Positions 35,428-46,900 of a stretch of DNA of 64,000 nt are shown here, in pieces. The notes beneath the pieces were generated by a model. The model searched no databases and was not told the origin of the DNA. It saw only the letters and a program-made list of their open reading frames with translations. Location: assembly GCA_023213315.1 (NCBI GenBank), contig JAKCPI010000831.1, positions 62,001-126,000 of the forward strand. Reading direction: 5' to 3'. Origin of the DNA: Euborellia annulipes (Eukaryota; Arthropoda; Insecta; Dermaptera; Anisolabididae). Within the stretch, counting starts at the first letter, position 1. Each line of letters starts with the position of its first letter. A program made the translations under genes and the position numbers.

Positions 35428-37489
35428 TTTGTATTTCTAGAAATAATTTTTTTTTTTTTAAATTTTAAACACAAAATTAATTATTAGCTCCTGATGAGAG
35501 TTGCATGAAATACGATAGTTGTCCAAAATTTGAGAACCCTTGGTCTATTTGAATTAATAATAAATTAATTCTTAAACAAGATATTTAACTATTTAATATA
35601 AATAAATTATAAATAGATTCATAGTATTTTGGGAGTTTTAATAAAGTTGATATATTTGTGAATATCTCTTTTTCAACAATATTAAATTATCCCAAACAAA
35701 TCCCTAGGGTTTTATTTAACATATTAACATTTTAAGAGATTATAAAAGGAAGACCTGTCTTTAACTCATAATAAAAATAAATAAGATTCCAATTTACAAT
35801 GACAATTTTTATAAAAGTATAATAAAAAAAATAATTTTTTTTTAATTAAATTTTTAATTAGGCAAGTTCAAAAGAGCGTTTTTGAATCATGCACTTAAGC
35901 GAAAAGAATTAAAAAAATTATTGTCTTAATTTAAGTCAGAAGTTCTTTTAGATTACTGGGATTCAATCTTTGGCCTAGACATTTATTTAGTTCAGAGTGT
36001 AAATTGCATGAGATATCTCTTAAAAAAAGGAATCGATTCAGGCAGGTTTGGAGAGAGTCTCTCTCCTCAAATTAGCTCATTGCAAAAGATTTTTAAGGAT
36101 GGGCCTATATGAGAGATTGCCAAAAAGTCCCAAGACTGATTTTTTTTTAATTTATATGTTATTGGACATTGTTCCCTTCAAAGTAAAAAAGCTAGATAAT
36201 TTTTCGACTGCCGTCAATCAACTAGAAGAAGGAGATAACTCATCTTCTGGAATGCAGCTCAGCTCCCTTTGAAGTTTATTTAATTTTGTTTGTCATGTGC
36301 AGCACCCACTCCCCATTTCTTGCACAAAAAATGCAAATGCCGTCATCCCCAGTCATGGTCCTCCAAACAGCGAAAGAGAGCTTGCCAAGGGAAATAGTTT
36401 AGAAACAACGTCAAATAACTAGAAATTCAGTCCTGGAACTTTTTGATTATCCCTCGTAGATAAATAAATATGATATTTAATTTTGTAAAGACAAAGAAAG
36501 TTTATGGGAAGAAATCAAATAATTTAATAGCTATGAATGACCAAATGTTGGCCCGGTTCGTTTCTTCTTTAAATAATTTTTTAAAAAAGATTCGATATAA
36601 ATGACTTTAAAAAATATATTATTATAAGGGTGTTTTATGGCTCGAGGAATTTTGATCAGGGTTGAAAGTTTGAAGAAAAATGCAACCAGGATTTTTTCTT
36701 TAAAATATATATAATACATTACATAGCACTACTATAATATAGTATTGATGACTAAAATTGCTTTCTAAGTGAAATCATATACTCGAATGCCGTGCTGTGG
36801 TCTAGTGGTAAGGGCACACCGAGTATAAATTAATATTTAATTATATTTAATTTTATCTTAATTTGATCCTAGAAGAAGCATTTTATATGATTAATAAAGA
36901 AAAAAAACAAAATTTGGATTAAAACATTTTAAAAGAATCTCATCTTATTTTTGAAAATAAAATGACAAATTAATAAGTATAAATGTACTGAATCTTGTTT
37001 TTGCTTAAATTTGATTAATTTTGAGTTTCCTTTCTCGCGAGGCGCACATGCGCACCTGAGTTATTTACAGTTATTTATAAGATTTTTGTAAATACCTACA
37101 AAATCTTGTAAATAATCCAACTCTGATTAAAAGTCAATACTCAATACAATTTCAAATAAATGTCTATTTTGACAACTAAGAGGTATGATTTTCATTCTCT
37201 AATAATGATTGTAAAATTTAATGTATAAAACTATATGTATAAAAGAAAATTGCTTCATTGTTTATAGCTTTAACCAAATCCGAAACGTCAGTTGTTAAAT
37301 ATATATTTTTAAAGAAAAAATCCTAGGTGTATTTTTTTTCTAATTTTCATCTCTGATTAAAAAATATTGCGCATTAGAATTTTTAATAAAAGAAATAATA
37401 AATCTGGCTTAAGTTCAATAAAATTCAATAAATTCGCTCTTGAAATTAATGAGATTAGTTAGTCCTAACAATTTCTGGGCAAAGGAGAC

Positions 37490-40400
37490 TTATTGACAGT
37501 TACCTGCGCCAAAAGGCAAATCCTCAGTACTTGCATGCGATTCATCATCTCGACAGAGAGCTAGTGAATCAGGAATATGGGCCCATTTTTGCTTCTCACC
37601 GGAAGCAAACATGCTGTAGAATATAGCTCCTCCCAAATATATACCAGCAGCAATATAGAAAACAGCTTGCCATTCACTTTGGCTCTAAAAAAAATGAGAT
37701 TTAATATTAATAAATTAATTTTTAGTTTTTAACAATTTCTTTTACCTTATGCTGGACCAAATGAGTGGTCAGTAAAGGACTTATCATTCCCGGTAGAGTT
37801 GCTATAGTGTTTGAAATCCCCATTAAAATACTCGCAAATTGAGGAGCCAAGTCAAGATGATTTACACTACAAGTTAATCAAATATTTGGTAAATTTATAA
37901 ACGTATGTTTAAAGATAAATGTAATTTACCTGAAGCCGGCCCATGCGAATCCTCCGAGGCCGACGGCCACAGTTAGACTAGCAACTACAGCAGTTTTTGT
38001 ATACGAATGGGCAGCAGCTAATAAAAAGAGAGCTTGGAATATGAATGCTCCACAATTACACAGTTTTCGCACTTGAGTTGTTGTTAAATGTTCTTTAAGG
38101 CGCAAATAATCAGCAAAATATCCTCCAATTTGGACCATTATCCCCATCACAAGGTAAGGAAGAGCAGAGAAAAGTCCAGCACTCTTTAGGTCAAAATCGA
38201 GGACATCTAAAAAATAAAGAAAATTAATAAATGATCAAAATACAAAATATAAGTAGAAAAAAGAGAGAGCAGCTAATGGCATGTTATTATATATTATCTA
38301 TCTTTTATAAAAACATAAAAATATATAAATATACGCCAGATATAGGCTAATCGGCTGTTAGACTAGCCTGCCATCCTTTGCAAGAGTGCTGAACTATTTG
38401 ACACATAATTTTCAAATATATCTACTAATCTTATTTTAAAAATTTATTAATTTATATGTGAATAATAATAACAATAAATTTTTAAAATTAAAACAAATTT
38501 AAATTGGGACATAAATTTATAACGGCATTGAAAAATTCCTTATAATAGTCTAGTTTTTTTTTTTTGTACGTTTAGACGCCGCTCCTGAACCCTCTTAAAG
38601 AAAAAATTCTAAATAATTAAAAAGCATTTTGGCTGCTCACTCTTAATTGAACAAATTATTTATTTCGATGAAGGATATATAATTTTAATTCACCTTTCAT
38701 AAATGTAGGAAGCTCAGTTAAAAGTGTATAAAATCCCCAATTTTCGCTGAAATGTGCAATGATGATTGCCCAGACAGGGAGAGAAGTAAAAAATCGTTTC
38801 CAGGGCGGTGTCACTGTCTAATAAAGAAAAAAAAATTAATAAATCAAATAAATTTTTATTAAATTTAAATAAAAAGATTTTAGTTTCCTGCTTTCTTTAG
38901 ACTATGAAAACAAATTTGAGTTTTTCTAATATCACAAATCTTTATTTTATATCTAATAGTCTTTGTACTATGAGTTTCAATATTTAAGCACCCCCCAAGT
39001 TTTTCTCATGTGATTATTTAATTGTTTTTATAAAATAAGGAATCTATTGGAATTCTCTTCTATGTTTGAACTGCACAAGTTTCCATTAGAAAATTTGTAC
39101 ATTTTTTTTAAATGAAATAATTACATGATAAAACGCATGGGGTGCTTCAATATTGAGCATCGCTGCATGCACTTAAACAAGAAAAAGCAAAAAGTAAAAG
39201 TAGGAAAAGCATTTATATATTACCATATCCCGCCACCAAAGCGAGAGTAAAATAATATTTACCACCTTGTAGTGATTTGAACTTCCTAAAGAAGACCTGA
39301 TTAATTCTAACTCTTCTTCACAAATATATGGATCAGTTTGAGGAGCATCAGAAACATAAAACCACCAAATTAAACACCAAATTAAAGCCAATGTCCCTAG
39401 AATAAATACATTATTGGTGTTAAAATTTATTTTGCTTATTAAAATAAAATAAAACAAAGAGAAAATGGCAGAACATACCGAAAAAGTAGAAAATATAAGG
39501 CCATCCAAGGGTTTCAGCCAAAAGGCCTGAAAGAGTAAGAGATAAAACCGTTCCAAAATAACTTCCTGAAAATCCAAATGTAGACAATTTGCTTCGTTCG
39601 AGTGGCGGAGCCCAAACTGCCCATAATGCATGTATCGATGGATAACTTACACCCTATAGAACAAAATAAATACAAAATTATTATTAAAATAAATTTTTAA
39701 TGAAAAATTAACTAACCTCAAAAATGCCTTCTGTTATACGCCCGAGTACTAGAAGATAGATGCTCATCCTTGCCAGTAATGGAGTAATTAGAGTAATAAT
39801 TGCAGTAACAGCAATACCAATTCCAAAAAGGCGTTTGCCTCCATGTCTAGCTGCCAACCAACCTCCTGGAATTTGGCTTAGAATATATCCATAAAAGAAT
39901 GACCCCAGAACAATTCCTTGCAATGAAGGTGACCATGGGAATTCTTGAACCTAAAGATAAATGCAATGGGAAATATTGAGATAATCATATTAATATAAAA
40001 ACGCATTATCAAGAAAGAAGGATTTTGCCTTGCGTACAGTAGCGTCACGAGGCTCGCCCACCCCGCATCAAATCCAAAGCGCATCAAACGATTAGTACCC
40101 GAGGGCGTGTAAAGTAATTTCGTTTTTTCCTAACAAAGGACTTAATTGGATTTTTTCACAGCTAACTTCACAAGTTAAGCCTCATAATCATTTAATATTT
40201 TCACAGCTGATATAGCAAGGCTTTCAAGTTCGAATGATTCTACACAGTAGTTTTTTTATTGATGCCATTTCAAATTTGTGAAGTAAAAGAAGAAGCATTT
40301 TCGGCATATTTTAACTTTTTTACTATAGAAAAGGTCAAAATGCTGTTCAAGCAAGAAAAAACTTTTTAAATTTATCGAATTCCACTGTTCATGATCATTT

Positions 40401-43165
40401 GAAACGGCTAAGTTTAATCTCAACCAACCTTTAAATCTCACCAGTTTTGGGACTGGCGTTCGTTCTGTCAATCCATCTTCTCCATATACATCTGATAATT
40501 TTTTTCTTGCTTGAATAACATTTTTACCTTTTCTCTAGTAAAAATCTAAAATTTGCTGAAATTGCTGAATTTTACTTACCATATTTGAAAGGGCACCGAC
40601 AAAGAACTACTGCGTAGAATCAATCAAACTTTGTAACATGAAAGCCTTGCTATTCAGCTGTCAAAATATATAATGTGTTTGAGTGTGAAGTTAGCTGTGA
40701 AAAAATACAATTAAGTCCTTTGTTGGGAAAAAACGAAATTAGGCTGGTTGCACACACACCGATTTCTGGACGGCCGGTATAAAATCGGCCGATATTTTAT
40801 CGGTAGCAGGTGCTTGCACACTCACCGGATTTTTACCGGTCAATCAGTTGCTTAAGTTAAAACGTGGTAACTACAATTTAACTGAGCAGTCGAGACTGGA
40901 ATGGTCGGTGAAAAATCGGTGAGTGTGCAAGCGGGATATTTAGTCATGTACGCCACTAATTCCCGGAACTGCCGCCGATACAGTGGCAGTGGCCAGCTGC
41001 TAACCGGTATTTTACCGGCGACGATCACCGGTCGGCGTGTGTGCCAAGTCCCGTTCCCACATGTGGTTCACTATTGGAATTTGGACGACCGGCATAAAAT
41101 CGGCCGTCCAAAATCGGTGTGTGTGCAACCAGCCTTACTTTCTGGGCAATATATATATTAATATAAATCAACGCAAAGCAGACTTTATTTAGGCTAAAGT
41201 CCTTTTTTTCTTTTATATATTTATATTTATATTTTATAATTAACATTAAACATTCAGAATTTCTGTTCTTACATAATGATATTCTCCATCGATACTAATG
41301 GATTGATTGCTAGTCATGGCTACAATTGCCACACTCAAATTCGCTCGAAGGGCGTAAACGTTGCAAAAGCCAAAAAAAGCCATCATAGAGACCCAATATC
41401 TTCTTGGAAACCAAAGACACCATGATTTTCTGAAACTAATAATATAACAATAAATAATTATTAAAGGAAAGAGTGTTACGAGATTCCGTTATTCTTAAAT
41501 AATTATTAAATAAAATTAATTGAATAAATAAAAGATAATTCGAACACAAATCTAAAACAACCTTTAGTTATAGGAACATTCTTCTGACGAAGAGTAATTT
41601 TACCGAATTAAGTTCATAATAAAAATGTCAAAAATTTGAAGGAAAAATTAAATATAGACTTAATAACGGAATAAAATTCTTTATTTAACAACATTCAACA
41701 GTTTCGGAGAAGAAGTATAGCCTCACCCATTCTCATGTCAAAACTTTTTTAAAAAAGATATTCGTGACTCCTGCATAATAAGAAAACCATAACAGGCATA
41801 TTAAGTAAAATATGATGTATGTTTATGGAAATATCAGCCCACATATGGCCGGTTATAATATGATTCAGTGGCTCTTGACTTATTTGCATATGTCGGGAAA
41901 GCTGATATTAAAAAAAAAAAAAAAAAAAAAAAACAATAACAATATTCTTTTTTGAGGTAAATCTATTCTTTATTTATTTAAGGTATTTTTCTGTAACGGA
42001 GGCCATTTAGACCACGTCTCTATTTATTTAAATTTATTGGTTAGCCAGTTAAATTGAAATAAATTGTCGCATGAGACGGGATGCGAACCCGCGACCCTTG
42101 GAACAGAAGGCCAGCACGCTTACCACTACACCAAGGCCCGAGCGCGAATTCTTTATTACCATAATAGGATACACAAAAAACATTTTTCCTGACCTTACTC
42201 TATATAGACTAGGATTTTTTTTAAAATAGTTTAAGGTCTTTATAAGCATCTGAGGTCATTTAGACCCTATCCCTATTTATTTCAATTGATTGAGATCCAA
42301 GTCAATTAAATTTCTCGCCCGGGACGGAATGTGAACCCTTGACTACTAGGATTAATTAGAAGGATTTTTAAGCAGGTATTGACTCATTTTTCATTTTTTC
42401 TGTAAATTTGACGGTTCTCCAAAAGGATATTAATTTTTGGGCAAGTATCCAGAAAGGGGAGAGGGGCTTGGTCAAATTTTTTCTTGAAATTCTCTAATAT
42501 GGGAAGGCTTCTAATGAGCTCCAAAAGAGGAATATTTCACTCTTTCCTTCTTCCCTTCTCCATAAAACAATGAAATCATCGGTATATAATAGAAACATGA
42601 AAGAATTGTTGACACCCTGTGACGTCTTCCTGTGGGGTTTCGTTAAAGACAACGTTTATGTACCACCACTCCCACAGAACCTGGAAGAAATCAAGAACCG
42701 GTACTGCCATAACATCAGTGACGAAGGCCATGCTTGCCCGAGTATGAGAGGAATTTGTGTATCGATATGATATTGTTCGTATCGCTTATGGAGGACTTAT
42801 TGAACATCTGTAATCTGAACTTGAGAGGTAAATATGTGTGTAAAGTTTCATATTCGTATGTCTTAAAGTTTAATAAATATATGCATTCGAAATTCGTATA
42901 TTCTTTTTGAAACACCCTGTAAGTTGTTAATTTAAAATATAAAAATGATTTAAAATAATTTTACTTTAAACAATGAATAATAAAATTTTTTAAATAACAA
43001 ACATATGGTAATTATTGTATCCTATTATTGATTTTTGTTAAGTATTATTTTACTCGATTACCTTTGTCCTGTTCGCTCCTGACTTAATTCTGTTAAATCT
43101 TGAGTAAAATGTTGAGATTTAATTGCTGTTTTTTCTGTAGGACTGTTTGATCGTGATTCAGACAT
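37490..43165 (-). CDS. SLC17-family (sialin-like) anion transporter, 9 exons
   Basis: Major-facilitator carrier of the SLC17 family (sialin / vesicular glutamate / Na-phosphate cotransporter group), expected in lysosomal, vesicular or plasma membrane. Exons from the start: 43165-43062, 41429-41273, 39950-39717, 39653-39479, 39396-39266 (or 39263), 38817-38694, 38206-37930, 37866-37746, 37684-37490. Phases join throughout, giving about 505 aa with around 12 membrane segments. Family signatures: [19 protein letters not shown] in segment 1, [20 protein letters not shown] followed by [14 protein letters not shown] after segment 4, [35 protein letters not shown], and [19 protein letters not shown]. 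An NQS glycosylation site lies in the first luminal loop. It is divergent from ASPM, with 806 bp between start codons. Intron 1 contains two inverted-repeat elements back to back. The substrate cannot be told from sequence; sialin-like is the best fit. Confidence 0.93.
40115..40741. mobile_element. Inverted-repeat element in SLC17 intron 1
   Basis: Starts TAATTTCGTTTTTTCCTAAC and ends with the near complement (GGGAAAAAACGAAATTA). The matching arms run about 110 bp on each side, through AAGGACTTAATTG, CAGCTAACTTCACA and CAGCTGATATAGCAAGGCTTTCA-like words, around a middle of about 400 bp. No transposase motif was recognised inside. Confidence 0.7.
40742..41134. mobile_element. MITE with GGCTGGTTGCACAC ends and TTA duplication (PIF/Harbinger-like)
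   Basis: About 393 bp with inverted ends of roughly 50 bp (GGCTGGTTGCACACACACCG, then GGACGGCCG...AAAATCGGCCG). It is flanked by TTA on both sides (40739-40741, 41135-41137). A 3-bp TTA/TAA duplication and GG-start termini fit PIF/Harbinger. Internally rich in ACCGGT and CGGTGA words. It lies in intron 1 of the SLC17 gene, abutting another inverted-repeat element. Confidence 0.75.
41995..42145 (-). repeat. tRNA-derived SINE in SLC17 intron 1
   Basis: Minus orientation: GAGACGGGATGCGAACCCGC is box B and TTACCACTACACCAAGGCCC is box A. The body has GGCCATTTAGACCACGTCTC. A second SINE body without head follows at 42230-42345. The flanking poly-A run (41910-41933) is on the other side. Confidence 0.85.
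42560..42915 (+). pseudogene. Mariner-type transposase 3' fragment
   Basis: Reads [20 protein letters not shown] then [19 protein letters not shown], followed by frameshifts/stops and [21 protein letters not shown] in another frame. The LTP.D.FLWG..KD.V motif is typical of Tc1/mariner-superfamily transposases. The right end TTTTTGAAACACCCTGTA resembles a terminal repeat. It lies in SLC17 intron 1 and is inactive. Confidence 0.75.
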
Positions 43166-43971
43166 TTCTTTTTTTCTTTAATTAAATAAAAGTGGAAATG
43201 TTATTGATTCTGTTTTTACTACTAATGACTATTTTTTTTACAATCAGAGTGTTTTGAATTCTTTAATTTTAATTTTGATTAAAAAGAAGTACAATATTGT
43301 CTATTTAAATAAAGTGAGTCGAAGAAAGCATTTGTCAAACTATCAGCAACTGACATTTCTGCTAAGCAGTGTTACCAATAACAAAAATAACCCTTCATTA
43401 AATATATTTATATATTAATATTGTGAGCAAATTTAATAAAAATATAAATAGATAGGAAAAATATATTTGAGAAGAAAAAAAAGAAAACAGTGAAACGAAG
43501 TATTGAAATCAAGCCCTGATTCAAGCAGATAGAAGCAGTTAATATAATCGGTAATCGAGTAAAATAATACTTAACAATCACACATCAAAGAAACTTGGAA
43601 AGGCTAATATAAAAATATTTTAAAAAATCAATTTTTAAAATATTTATACTTTTAATTTTATAAATAATTGTTTATTATTTCAAAAACAAAATAATAATTA
43701 AAAAATATGTAGGGAATTTTAATCTTGAGTGTTGTCACTCTGTCCTTTTTTTTCGTTCAGCCAACCAAAAGTCTGCATTTTAGTTTAAAATTCGACTTTT
43801 AACTGAAAATTAACGTTTTATTTTTAAAGAATAAATTTACATTTTTTACACTTTCTTTTTACTCTTTTATTATATTTTTAACATTTATTAAGTGATTTTT
43901 TCTTAGTTTATACAAAAATCACACATAAACAATAATAATTTTGTATCTAATTTATTGAAAATATATATAAA
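43166..43971. promoter_or_regulatory. Divergent promoter region between SLC17 transporter and ASPM
   Basis: These 806 bp separate the two start codons of a head-to-head gene pair and must hold both 5' UTRs and core promoters unless non-coding first exons lie elsewhere. The stretch is AT-rich and free of the MITE/SINE families that fill the other intergenic regions, which fits functional constraint. A modestly GC-richer patch around 43730-43790 contains an AGCCAACCAA word that could act as a CCAAT-type site. No clear TATA box was assigned. Confidence 0.45.
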
Positions 43972-46900
43972 ATGGAATCTTATTTTTTTGAGGTATGAAT
44001 TAATATATTTTGTTTCCTAAACTAATCAAACATTCTATTTATTATGTATTATTTTTCATTAGATAAATAATAGTTTTAAACCGAAGCCAGTTCCCGAAAA
44101 AGAATTAACTTCAAATGAAGATATTTTGCTGTTAGCTCCATTTCAGCCTCTTTTGAAGATTGAATTTAAAAAAGTCTTTCTTGGAACGTCATTAATCAAA
44201 TATCTTTTAATAAAAAATCCGCAAAATTCAGTGGCTCAAGTAAGTTGTTTTTCCATGTTAACATAATTAGTTTATTTAATCAAATTTAAATTTGATATTG
44301 CAATTATGATTTTCTCAGAAAAAGCTATCATTTTTAGAAGTTTATTCATTTATATTTATTTTTATCAAATTGAAAAAAAATAAAGGAAATATGCCGGAAG
44401 GTGCAAATTATAAGAGGACTTTTTTTTATTAGAATAATTTCCTATTCTTTTTTTTAGGTTGAATTTTTAAGATTACCAGAAAGCCAATTTATTTTTAGTC
44501 AAACGAAATTTGAAATTAATTCGAATTCTCAAGTGAGTATCAAAATTGAATGGACTCCAGTTCGGGAAGAAAGTTTTAAGAGTACTTTTCAAGTTAAAAG
44601 CAACCGTTTAAAAATTGACGTTGGCCTCATTTGTGAATGTATTAATCCAGCCAAAAAGAAGAAACCTACGAATAAGCAAGCCTCTTTAAAGTTTAAAACA
44701 AAACAACCAGTTTATAAAAGAAAATCACCGAAATTATCGATGTTAACTCCGAAAAAACATCGTTCCCTTCCAAAACAAAGAGTCACTTATCAAGAATCAA
44801 GTCCACAATCAAATAATTATTCTTTTTCACAACTCACAGAAACGGGAACAAGTACTCCGGTAGATAGACGATGTACTTATTTGGTTTCTGGAAGAGACAA
44901 AGAAAATGTAAGCCCTGTAAATTCTCCTTTAGCAACTGAATACCAAACAAATATTTCTGATCACTTCGAATCAAAATTGTATTTAGATGGAAATCTTTCT
45001 TTATCGCCTTTACAAGTGCGTTCATTAAATAAAACATTTTCTCCTGTGCCGTCTAAAATAAAATCTGAACTAGACGACACTCTAAATTCCTCTCTCTTTA
45101 AAAAAACTAGAATTGATTTTAATTTAAATTCGTCTAACTTTCAAAAAAGTGAAATAGAATTTAATTTAAAATCCCCTAACTTTAATATAATAAAAAATGA
45201 CATGTTAACATCCTCAAGTCCTATAAATCCAAATTCTACCCAAGATATTAGAAATTTTGGACAACAAAACGTTAGCGTTGAATATCCTAAAGAAAACATT
45301 TCTTCTCAAGTTAATTTTCATGAAGAGCCGCTAGATTTAAGAATGAAAAGAGAGTCACTTGCGAAAAAGGAGCTCTCCTTTAATTCTAAATTGACCCCGT
45401 CTCCAAATGCTTCGAAATGGCCCTGCCATTTGCCAGATTTTAATACAACTGCAGAATTCAAAGAGGCCGTTTTTGGGACCGTTAAAGAAGAAAGTCCAAC
45501 TTTTTTCGATTCCCTTGCTGCAAATAATACTGAAATGACTTCAACGCCCTTTATACAAATGAAAAATTTTCCGAAACCTACGCCCCAATCAGAAATATTA
45601 ACTTTCTCGCCACCTGTACATTTAACAAATTTTCGGAAAACTCGATCAACATTTGTCACTCCAAAGAAATATTCACCACTTTATAAAACAAGAACGACTA
45701 AAAAATTGAAACTGATAAAAAATGAACCGAAGATTACTCCCAAAAGGACACCCAAAAGCGAATTTAAAACTCCGAAATCAGCTGTATTGAAAACTTCAAA
45801 AGCAACACCGAAGCCAAAAAATAAAATATATTCAGGTAAATATTAGTTTTTTAAACGTAATAATTTTAATATTTTGTAGATGGAATTAACATGTATTTAT
45901 TTGATTTTAGACCATTCATCGGAGCCATTTAGTACTTATGGCATCTTTTATGAAGAAGAGTGGATAGAACAACAACAAATTCATTTAACGAAATGGATCA
46001 ATGCTTTGGTTCAACCAAACATTGATCAAAATACAAACGAGCCATCAAAAGTAGATATTTCTGTCGTATGGAAAATGAGCTGTGGCAAAGAGGATGTGAA
46101 GGCCCTTTCAAAAGAACAAGTCACAGCGAAATGGTGAGAACAACAAAAAAGAATTTTCAAATTAAATGCATGTTTTATATTGCTGGTGGACCAAACGTCT
46201 CCTGACTCCCGACGTCTCCAGTCTCTCAGAGGCATCGGTTTGAAGAGAGGAAAATTTCTTTAGATTTCCAATATATACATCTATATATAAATATATATAT
46301 ATATATATGGGTCTTTCTACAAAAATGGGTTAATTTTGCCTAATTGCAAATAATTCAGTGACTACCAAACATATTGACTTTTTTTAAACATCAGTTAATA
46401 GAAAAAGTTCATAATTTTTGGGCACACCTGATAAATATTGAAATTTAAAAAAATTTAATGAAAATATTCGTCTTTTTAGCCCCTTAAAAGTCAGTCCCCT
46501 GGGATGCACCAGCTCAAAAAGTGAACATTTAAATGCAAAATTATTTTAAACTATTAGATTTATATCATTATTATCCATATCGATATAATCTAAGATAGTT
46601 TATTAAGCGCTGTTAAATCAGAAATCTTGATTTTAAATAAATTTACATTATTTTTTTTTTTTTTATTTCAAAGTCGCGTACCTCGATCCAAGCTCTCCCA
46701 AGATGTCTTATGTTAAATTTGAAAAATATCTAATATTATACACTGTTGATAAAATAATTATCTGTTTAGTTTATAAGTTTAATAATAATAATAGTTAATA
46801 ATTTATAATTAAGTTTAGAGTGTACAGATGTCATTGGTGCCCAAATACCGGGCCTTATCCATCTTTTATATACTTTTATTGTTATTTTTGTGTCGAAAAT

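Larger units (their letters stand above)
31850..37489. other. Intergenic region between Zasp-like gene and SLC17 gene
   Basis: Upstream of the Zasp-like start; promoter not localised. Contains an inverted repeat with the hairpin motif (32973-33160), the G-run MITE 33277-33541, the MITE 34883-35427, a truncated SINE head (GTGGTCTAGTGGTAAGGGCA, 36793), and AT-rich sequence. A 74-codon open stretch at 36048-36272 has no recognisable homology. Confidence 0.6.

Noticed and set aside
36048..36272. 74-codon open frame
   Set aside because: No splice continuation and no recognisable family; vague resemblance to transposon debris is not enough.
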